Source: Branchinecta lynchi
Lineage: Eukaryota > Arthropoda > Branchiopoda > Anostraca > Branchinectidae
Assembly (NCBI GenBank): GCA_023053575.1
Contig: JAKZAP010000006.1
Location: 14,951,280-15,015,279 of the forward strand
Direction of reading: 5' to 3'
DNA: 64,000 bases
In this document: positions 43,054-52,802 of the stretch, piece after piece
How positions within the stretch are numbered: the stretch's first letter is position 1
Layout of the letters: each line of letters begins with the position of its first letter
Made by a program: the position numbers and the translations under genes
Notes under the pieces: generated by a model
The model's database searches: none
What the model was told of the DNA's origin: nothing
What the model saw: the letters and a program-made list of their open reading frames with translations, nothing else

Positions 43054-44289
43054 ATGCTTTTTGAATATCTTACATTGCTTTATCAAATGATATTTGCGAG
43101 TGGTTTAGTACCTGATTCATTTTCTGTAGGCCTTGTAACACCGGTTCTGAAAAAGGGCAAAGATCCCTCACAGTGTAGCTCACATCGTCCAATTACTGTT
43201 GCGCCTGTGCTCTGTAAAATTTTTGAATTACTTGTTCTTGGTGAAATTACCCGTGTATGTTATACTCGCGATAACCAATTTGGCTTCAAAAAGGGAAGTA
43301 GCAGAGAGCACGCACACCACCTTATTTGTAATGTACTTCTAGAATGTGACCGAACCGGTGAGTACGTTATCATTTCAGCGCTCGACGTAACACGAGCTTT
43401 CGATTCCGGTATACACGGCCAGCTGCTTCTAAGTGCGTCTAACCGCGGTCTTGACCGGTCTATTTTGATTCCTTTTCGTGATCTGTACAGTAAGCTTAAA
43501 GTCAAAGTGAAGATCCTTCTGCCAAATGGTGTGAAAATTTCATCAGTAGTAATTCCCGTTAGAAAGGGAATACGTCAAGGAGCTCTATCTTCGCCTCCTC
43601 TCTACAATAATAGCGTTAGTGAAGCTCAGAATGTGACAAAGCCCAGTTTTGTGTATTTAGGATTAGATATTTCGTTGTTAAACTACGCTGACGACATTTT
43701 GAATCTGAGCCGTTCTATTAGTGCAACAGAGTCAAACTTCCTGTCCCTAAGCGAGTCGTACAATAAGATCGGCCTTTCATTTAATGAGGCAAAAACAGAG
43801 GTTGTTATTTTCAACCGCAAAAGTGGTGATCCTGCTCCTCCTGTAAAGCTTGGTGATCAGACCATCCAGCCTTCTTCTAGTCTAGTATACCTAGGCCTCC
43901 CTATTGGTGATAGTATCAGAACAACTCGTTCTCTATTAGTAGAGGATTTTGCGAGCAAAACTCGTAAGGCATATGGCATGATCTTATCATCTAAAGCATG
44001 TTACAATCGGCATATTCGAGCTCGGCTATTCGCAAGTCTGGTCATGCCGCACATACTCGCTCTTTCTCCATTTTGGCGCCTGCTATCAGATCTAAATAAG
44101 CGTAAAATTCGTTCTTGCTTTTACCGTTTTTGCAAGTTTCTGCTAGGTTTACCCCCGTGGACACGGAACACTTATGTGAGCAAGAAGTATAATGTCCCAG
44201 AGCCTTTCTGTGCTGTTAAAGACAGAATTGAAAAGTTCCGACAAAGTTTAAGGTCTGACAATAGTCTCACTGAGGCTATACGTTACTAG
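43054..44289 (+). CDS. Non-LTR retrotransposon reverse transcriptase, 5'-truncated
   Basis: A 411-codon open frame with RT motifs in order: GLVTPVLKKGKD and RPITVAPVLCKIFELL (motifs 1-2), ALDVTRAFDS (motif A, about 109-118), VRKGIRQGALSSP (motif B, about 169-181), NYADDILNL (catalytic YADD, 211-214), then YLGLPIGDSI. The RT core is uninterrupted, but no endonuclease domain precedes it and a stop stands just upstream of the first Met, so the element is 5'-truncated. The 3' UTR has TATACTCCGCTTTTG and an (ATTC)n tail at 44472-44495. It belongs to the same family as the fragments at 22575-23700, 39840 and 7690. Clade not fixed (Jockey/CR1-like). Confidence 0.85.
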   Translation: MLFEYLTLLYQMIFASGLVPDSFSVGLVTPVLKKGKDPSQCSSHRPITVAPVLCKIFELLVLGEITRVCYTRDNQFGFKKGSSREHAHHLICNVLLECDRTGEYVIISALDVTRAFDSGIHGQLLLSASNRGLDRSILIPFRDLYSKLKVKVKILLPNGVKISSVVIPVRKGIRQGALSSPPLYNNSVSEAQNVTKPSFVYLGLDISLLNYADDILNLSRSISATESNFLSLSESYNKIGLSFNEAKTEVVIFNRKSGDPAPPVKLGDQTIQPSSSLVYLGLPIGDSIRTTRSLLVEDFASKTRKAYGMILSSKACYNRHIRARLFASLVMPHILALSPFWRLLSDLNKRKIRSCFYRFCKFLLGLPPWTRNTYVSKKYNVPEPFCAVKDRIEKFRQSLRSDNSLTEAIRY

Positions 44290-44496
44290 TTGTGCTTTTG
44301 TTTGTAAATATGGGTGTAAACAGTCGAGTTGTTACGAGTTAAATGTCTGAGTGCCTGTGTTGAAGTGTTTTTTTCTTTCTTTTGATGTTGTGAAATTTTT
44401 TGTGATTTTGCTTTCTCTCTTTTCCTATACTCCGCTTTTGTGCTTTTGCCTTTAATTAGCGGGAAATAAAATTCATTCATTCATTCATTCATTCAG
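44290..44496 (+). mobile_element. 3' UTR and (ATTC)n tail of the LINE
   Basis: AATAAA then six ATTC units end the element. TACTCCGCTTTT is shared with 7770 and, reversed, 60240. Confidence 0.7.
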
Positions 44497-44679
44497 TTAA
44501 GCAGTTGAATTTTAGCCATTTCAAAAATTTTCCGTGCAATATATTATACAACTGGGCTTCGCCAAAACGCCGCCTAATAGTTGGCCTATCGTCTTTCATG
44601 CTGCCCTTTAATGTCCCGCTTCCTCGGTAATCCTTTCTGTTCCATAATTAAAAGCTCGAATTCTCTGTTTTTAGGATTC

Positions 44680-46230
44680 GATAAAATTTTTGGGAGATTC
44701 GATAGAATTTTTGCTCTGCCCCCCCCCCTCCCACAAAGAAAATGCACTTGCGACGCCCCTGCATCCGGGCCTATGCCTTATGTGCCGTCCCACTTTCATA
44801 CTCTCTTCTTTTGGTCCCTATAGGCCTATGCATATCACAAAGTTTCCAGAACCTTCTTCTGCCCCCCCCCCCCCCCACCGTGTTCATATGCAGTTCAGAC
44901 ACATAAATATCAAAGTTAAGGCATTTGCTCCTATTACCCACCGACTCACTCGAATGAAAGCCCTTCCGGATCTTGGACCCGTTACCTTTGCACAATCCAA
45001 GTTTCATCCCAATCCCCCCATCCCATTTGTCTCCTATGCATGTTGCCTAGCCCCCCCCCCCCCCTTCCATCTCTCCATCGGATGCGGTTCGGACCCGCAA
45101 ATGTTTCATCGAAGTCACTTACTACCGAACACGTTTTCCTTGAACCTGAGAATAATCGGACATTTTTTGGTGACAACTGACACCCAACTTCCCTCGAGGA
45201 GAACGGATCCGGTCTGGACCTCAAAATAACATAGCCTATCTATGTTCCATGACCTTTGGCATGTTAAACAATCTGCGAGCCTCTCTTTCCGCCCCCACCA
45301 AAGTGGATGTGATTCAGAGAATTTAATGTCGCATCAACGGCATTTGCTTTTATGAACCACCAAGTTCCTGCCAAATCGAAGTATTAGGGCAAATACTTCG
45401 AAGGGGCGTGCCTTCCGGCACGCCCCTTCCAGCTTCCCGCACCGAGGCTAGATTCGGTCTGAGCTTAAAAATCACATATGATCTTTGTACCGTGAAAGTT
45501 CATCCCAATCCCTATATTCCTTTGCAACGAATGTTTCAAAATTGTTAGCATGTTAAAAAATGGAATCCCTATATTCCATTGCAAACCCTTCGCCTCCCCC
45601 CCCCCCCATGGTCTTCTCTCCACCCTCACACGAATGACGGGTGTAATCCTGGCTGAGCATCCAGTCGGGATGTCAAGTATGTCACGGGACCTCGTAAGCA
45701 TGTCAAGTGTCCTTGTCTTAGCTTACTTGGAGTGGATGTACCCAAAAGTGAGACGGGATGGATTACCATTACCATCGCTATATGGCACTTGAACCAAAGA
45801 CTGTAAGGGCCTTAACAACTCTGACGGTTTGTGGTGAAAAAATTAAAAAGAAAGAAATTAAAAACATACAAAAAATGGAGCAAACGCCTTTGGGGACTAG
45901 TCACATGATTTCCAGCCCCCCCCCCCCCCCCCCCCCCCCCCCAACCCATCGAACTTCCGAACCCCTCCCACATACATCGGATTCGGTCCGGACTTGAAAT
46001 GGGACAGCTGAGACATGTCGCCTTTCCAAATATCAAGTTTCATTAAGATCTGATTGCCCGTTCTGAAGTTATGCATGTCAGTAAACTCCGGGTTCCGGCT
46101 CCCCTCCCTCCTCCACGATGGTCGAATCGGGCAAGTGACTATTTGCAAGTTAGTTTGCTCTGGTCAATGTGCCTGCCAAATTTAATCGTCCTAGCACGTC
46201 TTGAAGTACCCTAACTCGCCAACACCGGAC
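44680..46230 (+). repeat. Family B monomers with long poly-C tracts
   Basis: Recurring CAAGTTTCATCCCAATCCC / AAGTTTCATTAAGATC words, GGATGCGGTTCGGAC-like blocks and C tracts of 10-27 bases (27 C at 45916-45942). Plus orientation of the monomers in 50816-52700. Proline-rich frames here are repeat artefacts. Confidence 0.65.
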
Positions 46231-46253
46231 TGACCGACCACAGACCAGAGCAA

Positions 46254-46610
46254 AATAACACTAGAGAGTAGCGCCAACATCTATGCTTCCCATGCTTTGC
46301 AAACGGGACATACTCGTAGCGCCGTCCGTTACGCTTCCGGAATCTAAAGCAAGACAGACTTGTGGGTACATAAATTTCTAGTAAAGCAAAGGTGCGGTCT
46401 GCACACACCAAGGAAGCAATGGAGGCTGTATCATTTTTTTGCTGTTTTCATGATATGAAGTTATTGGAGCCAGAGCTGGTGAACGACTGACTGAGTTTCA
46501 GTAGGGACGTTCTCGATCGCTAGTAGTGCTAGTATCGCTGCTATTCAAGTGTGTGTCAATTTTGTGACACACACTCGAAGAGCAAAGCAAAATAACGCTC
46601 CCTAGCGTTA
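46254..46610. mobile_element. TIR element with ATAACRCTAGGGAG ends
   Basis: Left ATAACACTAGAGAG, right complement CTCCCTAGCGTTAT; the right end is itself a hairpin (ATAACGCT / AGCGTTAT). An 11-bp perfect hairpin (AGTGTGTGTCA / TGACACACACT) lies at 46560-46587. Target duplication not resolved. Confidence 0.55.
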
Positions 46611-46677
46611 TCTTCTCTGCGACAGACCGACGGAAAAGTGATCGTTATGTGGCACTCGACCGGAAGGCAAGTGCCAG

Positions 46678-47245
46678 AAAAACCGAGCAGGTATTAACCG
46701 AGATACAGGCGAGTACTCCCTACCGGAAACGTGAAATGGGATTATTAAAGGAAGAAAATTAAGACTCAGTCCCTTATTAACAACAAAACCGAACTCGATC
46801 AAAATGCAGAAAAAAAAACTTCCCTGTAGTCGCTCCAATCGTGCAGCAAAAACAGCAGCCCTGTCAAAAATAAAATCTCAGCACTAGTTTCTCCGTGCAG
46901 TGATACAAAAGTAATATATCCAGTCTCTTACTCCCTGCCAGAAACGTGGAACGAGGTTACTAATATAACAAAATTTATGCTTACAGTCCCTTATTAATAA
47001 CAAAACCAAAGTTGATCAAAATACAGAAAAAAACCTTTGCCCAAATAAAACATTTATAGTCGGTAGAAGCTTCTGTTATTTATTGCAGGTTTGTTTCCTT
47101 CCCCGACGTTGGCTCTGAAGATTGACAGCCTGACGAGGACCATTGACAAAATGGCCGAAATATAGCTGCTAAAGCACCGTAGCTGCCGTATCCGTTTTAA
47201 GCATTATTTGAATACATGTTTCAAAAAGCTTGGGCTCAAAGATTA
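46678..47245 (+). pseudogene. Penelope-like element, 3' part after the family B insertion
   Basis: Resumes with ACCGAGCAGGTATTAACCGA and continues collinear with 9480-10045 (GAGATACAGGCGAGTACTCC, GTGCAGCAAAAACAGCAGCC), then GGTTTGTTTCCTTCCCCGAC and the terminal ribozyme-like block, ending GCTTGGGCTCAAAGA. Confidence 0.75.
47125..47197 (+). ncRNA. Candidate hammerhead ribozyme with compensated stem II
   Basis: ACAGC, CUGACGAG, stem II CCAUU/AAUGG (other copies CCCUU/AAGGG, so both strands changed together), CGAAA, then GUAUCC. The downstream stem I strand is GUUUU rather than GUUGU, weakening stem I. Confidence 0.5.
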
Positions 47246-47885
47246 TTATCTAGATCAATCCTTGAAAACTTCGTATCAAATGAGATATGTTCAGGCTTAT
47301 CAAACAGAATTTAAACTGGATGGATTGACGCGAAACTCGTAAATATTGAAAATCCAAAATTTCAGGCTATTGATTCTCCCAGGTTCATCAGTATTCATAT
47401 TCCCAAGGTGTTCTCGTTCATGGATGATTGCGTAACAATAGGCTCGTTTTCACAAATCTGCGCAGAAATGAAGACTTGTTCTGGACTTTCCAGTCGGATC
47501 ATCTTCTGGTAGTTCCACTTCGTTCAGAATTAAAGGAATTCATTTTGGTCTTTGTTTCGTTCGAGTAGGAACAAATCAAGACCAGACCAGAGGCGTTTAG
47601 TAAGCTAAGAGTTGACTTTGATGATGGAACCCACCACTATTTGTAGTAATTGACGACTGAAACTTTTCTTCTGAAATTGACCAGATCAGATTTGGCAAAT
47701 TGGCAGTTTTACTCTGGTTTTATTGCCCTGATTCTACAACTGGTTAGTGCTACATCAGTGATTAATTAAATTTTATTGCGGTGGTGTATAATGTATATGG
47801 ATAAACCTGTATGCCTTTATCCTGTCAAGCAGTGTTCACAATTCAGGCTAGGGAATTTGCTTTGCCTTGGTCACTTTGATGTTTA
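47246..47885. other. Intergenic, no gene recognised
   Basis: No repeat or exon that I can name. Confidence 0.4.
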
Positions 47886-48503
47886 GCATAGAGAGATTGC
47901 ACCCTACCTGATGAAAATGGATATTACTATACTATCATCATGAGAATGTAACACAAAAATTAACATTGGCTTTCTACATGGGAACGTAACACAAAAAATT
48001 AACATTGACTTTCAACTTTGAAATTAAATTACCGGCGTTGGACAGGCATTGGACCATCATTCTGAGCCAGGGAATTGCAGGAATGTTAATTGGGCTATTC
48101 CTTAATCGTATAGTTCTACTTTTGCTAAAGAGTTTCCAAGGAAGTAAGAGCATGAAGGCTTCAAAGTTTCAAACAAAAAGGAGTCTCGAATCCTATTGGT
48201 CGACGATGACAGGGATTTGAAAAATTGTGTCATAATTGACCAATAGGACGAGACCTGGAAGAGACTCTGTCTTTGTTTAAAAAATTTGACGCCTTCAACT
48301 CTGATTAAAAAGAATACTCATTTACAAAAGTTATATTGTTCCAACAAGAAGGAGCCAGATTAACAATCCTGCAATTTGCTGGCTCAAAGTAGCTATCAAA
48401 GGCCGGTAATTTAGTTTCAAAGTTGAAAGTCCTATACTTCCGAATCTTAAAATTTTTCTTTAGGATCCCGTCCGTTTTCGTTGGGTATGGTGCAATCTCT
48501 CTA
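47886..48503. mobile_element. Foldback element with ~300-bp diverged arms
   Basis: The outer ends ATAGAGAGATTGCACC are exact inverted copies. The arms pair along their length (TTCAACTTTGAAATTAAATT with its complement at 48405-48425; CCTATTGGTC at 48194 with GACCAATAGG at 48238), separated by only ~35 bases at the centre. Divergence is roughly 25-30%. No coding content. Confidence 0.65.
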
Positions 48504-48760
48504 TAATCAATCAATCAATCAAGTTTAATCCGAATAGCTAAAAGCTAAAAATATATATATACCGTGTGCCTAACTCTATATACACTATAACAAATGCTGA
48601 ATAATGTCAGGAACAAATAATCTAATAGGACTTCCATCTTTGGTCCCCAGATATGATCTCCTAGGTCTGCCAATCCTCCCAAAATAGAGGTTTGGCAGTT
48701 CTCGGTCATAAGGCTGATCAGATGACTGCAAGATGACTGTAAAACCAAGCAAACCTCCTG
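48504..48760 (-). pseudogene. LINE C-terminal/3' fragment
   Basis: Minus strand ends in a (TTGA)n tail (48505-48521). One frame reads RELPNLYFGRIGRPRRSYLG then TKDGSPIRLFVPDII, the pattern of a LINE C-terminus. Short and frameshifted. Confidence 0.4.
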
Positions 48761-50445
48761 CTCAGGAGAACTAGTAGCCAGATTGGCAGAAACCCCACAG
48801 ATACCAGGTTAAGTAGGTGTAGATACTGGGACAAACCTCAGCGCCTCAGCTTTGAGAGATTACTTGGCAGCCAGAAAAAGGAAACATCCCAGGTAGCTGT
48901 CAGGTAGGAAGCTATAATAGTGCCCAGATTTGGAGAAACCTCCAAGGTAGGAAACTGCAAGTGTGGTATAGACCAGGTATAGACTGCCTGCAGGCAGCCT
49001 GCAGGGGTGGAGAATGTGATGTTACAATGGTAGACAGCCAAACAGCTGTAAAGGATGATTCAAATGGTGGTGGTATTCATCTGTGGGAGTTGCACAGGAG
49101 GGGTATCCAACCTCAGACAAGATTTCAAATTTCCAGAGAAGTCTCTCCTTCAGAATGATCTGTCTGGCTTAAAAAGGAACTGACAAATATGAGAAACATA
49201 GTAGATTGAAGCTAATTGAATGGTTTACATATTGGATAAATAAATACTGCTTCAATATTTCCAGTTAAACATATTTTTCTTTTCAAACAGGATCTCTTCA
49301 TTCTAACCTTACCTCGATTGACTAGAAAATGATGAAAAAGGTACATTTTTGTCTTTGTCTTGAAATTGTCTAACCTGTTAATCTGGTTGGCAGTTGCTGA
49401 AATCTTGTCTGGACTAGCCTGTCATCATTCTCAGAGTTCCCAGTTCATTGGTGATTAATTAGAATTTACATACATATAGCTCCATGTGAGCAGCAGATGA
49501 TTAATGAAGTAGCAGATGATTAATGAAGTCGAGTTTCTCAGTGTCATGTTTGTAAGGTCAAATAGTATAATTGCAATTTACTTTACTCTTACTGTACCAG
49601 ATTACTGGGTTAATTACCCGGAATATTATTTGCAGATTACTTTTACTCTAACTGTACTCAATTAGACGGCTGATTACCCCTGAATATGATACAAAAAGAT
49701 TACAAGTTCCGGCCTCTTTTTGTTAAGCGAAGCGTTCTCTTAATTACGAATCTCAATTTTTATTTCTATGTCTCTATCCACTAATTCCATGTAACTATCC
49801 ATTCACCTAGTTATACCAAGTCCTTTCGGAAGGGTCAACCTTGGATTTGGGGGGATGATCAAGAAATGTTGTGGTTGCCCTGAATATTATACAAAAAGAT
49901 TACATGTTTCTGAAAGTGAAGTGCTAATAATTAATAATGATATTTAATAATAGGCTATTTTCGTTCACCCCTGAAAGGTAAAGCGAGTGAGTTTTCACTG
50001 CAGAAAACTCACAGAAAACTTGAAATTGACATAAAACTTGGAACTGCAGTGTAAGAATAAAGAAAAGTGATTCCATCTTTTCTATCCAGTTCAAGAGAAT
50101 CCATTAAAGTTTTCAAAAACTCTTCCTCACGAAAATTCGTCTTGTAGCCTAAGAATAATAAAATTTTCATGAGCACTAAAACCTGAGGGCATGGTAGGCC
50201 TAATGATATTAACAGAAAGAAAAAACACTAGTGAAAAGAATCAACTGAACCCTAAAACTAAAGAAAATTTTATCTGTAGGGCAAGGCTACCTTCAGGAAC
50301 CTTTCTGGTCTCTTAATATCCTGGAATTACAGTGTAAAATAAAAATAATAATAATATAACTGCTATAAACAGGTTTTGCTTCCTTACATAAAAGAATCAA
50401 GAAAGAATATCTGCAGATAGGCCTAGGCACTCTTAACTAACTAAG
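48761..50445. other. Intergenic, no gene recognised
   Basis: AT-rich sequence. A few short internal duplications: TACAAAAAGATTACA at 49690 and 49891, and AGCAGATGATTAATGAAGT twice near 49490-49530. No exon chain seen. Confidence 0.4.
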
Positions 50446-50704
50446 GAGGATGTTCTGAAGAGATGCTAGCCTCACCTAGATCTCAAAAAAAAAATTGGGG
50501 GCATTGTTAAACATTTTTCCTGTCTAAGGATAATCAGTCAATAGAGTGATACTTTTTAGAGTTGCCCCACTGACCTCGAGAGCCAACTGCAGGATGTTTT
50601 ATGTTAGTGTCTTATCTCATATAGACTTTCTGAAGAGATGCTAGCCTCGCCTAGAATCTAGATCTCTAAAAAAAAAAAATTGGGGGCATCGTTAAACATT
50701 TTTT
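50446..50704. repeat. ~178-bp tandem duplication, third unit displaced to 55497
   Basis: CTGAAGAGATGCTAGCCTC..ATTGGGGGCAT.GTTAAACATTTTT occurs at about 50456 and again at about 50632. The intervening CTGTCTAAGGATAATC..CCACTGACCTCGAGAG stretch recurs at 55497-55600, on the far side of the family B insertion. Confidence 0.75.
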
Positions 50705-50815
50705 TATGGCACTTGAGCTTACTCAAGTGCCATATAGCGATTGTAATTTCTGTCCGTCAGTCGGTCTGTCGGTCCCGGTTTTGCTAGTTCGGGCACTTCC
50801 AGATAAGCTAGGACG

Positions 50816-52700
50816 ATGAAACTTGGCAAGCATATCAGGAACTGGACCAGATTAAATTAGAAATTGTCGCTTCCTCGATCCGACCATCTGGAGGGGAGTG
50901 GAGGGAGGGGGAATCCGGAAAAAAATAGGAAAAATGAGATATTTTTAGCTTACGAACGGGTGATCGGATCTTAATGAAACTTAATACATGGAAGGACTTC
51001 GTGTCTCAGACCCTCCATTTTAAATCCAGACCGGATCCGGTGACACTGGGGGGAGTTAGAGGGGGAAACCGGAAATCTTGGAAAACACTTAGAGTGGAGG
51101 GATCCGAATGAAACTTGGTGGGAAGTACAAGCAAAAGTCCTAGATACGTGACTGATATAACCGGAACGGATCCGCTCACTTTGGGGGAGTTGGGGGGGGG
51201 AGAAGTCCGAATTTGTAGTGATCCCGCGAGTTCCGTGCTTCCTGATGTGCTGGGACGATGGAAATTGACAGGCATGTCTGGGACCCGACCAGCTTAAATA
51301 GGAAATCATCAATTCCCCGATTCGACCATCTGGGGGGGGGGAGTGGAGGGAGGGTGAAGCCAAAATTTGAGGTATTTTTAGCTTGCGAACGGGTGATCGG
51401 ATCGTGATGAAAATTGATATTTAGGATGACCTCGTGTCTCAGACACCTCTCTTTAACTCCGTGCCGGATCCGATGACACTGGGGGGAGTTGGAGGAGGGA
51501 ACCGGAAATTTTGAGAAACGCTTAAAGTGGAGGGATTGGGATGAAACTTGGTGGGAAAAACAAGCACAGGTCCTAGACACGTCATTGACATAATCGGGCC
51601 GGATCAGGGCACTGTGGGGGAGTTGGGGTGGGGGTCCGGGTTTCTAGCGATCCCGCGAGTTCGGCATACTTCCTGATGTCCTAGGGCGATGAAACTTGGC
51701 AGGTATGTCAGGGATCCGAACAGATTGACTTGAGAACAGCCGTTTCCCCGACCCGACCATCGTGGGGGGAGTGGGTGGATGGGGAGTCCGGAATCTAGTG
51801 GCGTGCATAACTTTTGAACGGGTGATCGGATTTGAATGAAACTTGTTTGGTGTGCTATCGCCTCGGACGTTCAGTGTCACGTCCGGGTCGGGTCCGATAC
51901 CTGTGGGGATGGGGGGGGGGGGGGGAAATTCAAGAAACTCTAAAAGCAGAGGGATTGGGACGAAACTTAATGGATGGAACAAGCGTTAGGCCTAGATGAA
52001 ATTGACGGAGCCAGATGGTTTCGGGGCTATGTCGGGGGAGTTGGAGGGGGTTTCCTGGAATTCCGGTAGTCGTGAGTTAGAACAGTTCCAGATGTAAAAC
52101 GACAACGAAACTTTGCAAGCATATTAGCGACCCGAATTATCTTGACTTAAAAACCTGACACAACATACCCCCGGAAACTTCCGTTCCTAGATCCGAGCAT
52201 TTTTGGGGGAGCAAGAGAAGAGAAATATGGAAATTGACTTCTATAAATTGCGAAGGAGTGGTCTGATTCGAATGAAACTTCATGGGTGATACGAATCGAT
52301 GGCCTCGACATGTAAAACATGCGTTCGAACCATATGCGACCACGATTAGGGGAATTGGGGGTGGGGGGACTTTTGACATGCACAAAAACCAAACGGATGG
52401 ACCGAATGAGATGCAATTCGACAGTGCCGAGTTTATGCGGCCTAGATTTGTTATTTGGCGTCCGGGCCGGATTCGGCCAAGGTAGGGGGGGTACTGGAAA
52501 CTTGCAGATAGGCTATGGTCCAATTTCAGTCAAACTTGATGAGGGAATTAAGAGATTAGGCCCGAACCGGCTCCGACAACGTTGGTGGGAGGGGGGGGGG
52601 GTACCGGAACTTTCCAAAAATGCTCAGATTCGAGTGAAACTTGGTCGATGGTACAAACGAAGATGCATTAGGTGGTCGATTTTTTTTTGTTCCGAACCAG
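50816..52700 (-). repeat. Higher-order tandem array: three ~145-bp monomer types in an A-B-C order
   Basis: The core GATGAAACTTGG (or close variants) recurs at about 50816, 50973, 51110, 51256, 51407, 51541, 51689, 51834, 51961, 52101 and 52270. Every third monomer is most alike: type A has CTAGGACGATGAAACTTGGC (50816, 51256, 51689), type B GAACGGGTGATCGGAT (50950, 51390, 51818), type C GTGGAGGGATC.GAATGAAAC (51095, 51528, 51945). Period of the trimer is about 430-440 bp. Each monomer ends in a G-rich run (GGGGGGAGTTGGAGG). Confidence 0.8.
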
Positions 52701-52802
52701 ATTCGGCCACGATAGGTGGAAATAGAGTGAGTACCGGAAATCGTGTAGCACGTCTAGGGATCAAACAAATGGATTTATTGGGATGAAAGTTTGAACAGTC
52801 AT

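Larger units (their letters stand above)
41186..46677 (+). mobile_element. Family B Helitron-like element, ~5.5 kb with nested insertions
   Basis: The 5' end is AACAAGAGCTATAAGCTCAA then ATGGCAC; the 3' end is GACAGACCGACGG, then the palindrome TGGCACTCGACC..GGCAAGTGCCA. The PLE is cut exactly at these ends. The interior has C/G-tract-bearing tandem monomers with AAGTTTCATC words (41280-42010, 44680-46230), an ATTCGGTA repeat block, a LINE (43030-44500) and a TIR element (46254-46610). A second terminal-palindrome word at 45770-45795 suggests another family B copy nested inside. Confidence 0.65.

Noticed and set aside
44690..46148. Several 70-180-codon open frames with poly-Pro or poly-Gly
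   Set aside because: Translations of C/G tracts in family B monomers; they overlap on opposite strands and have no recognisable product.
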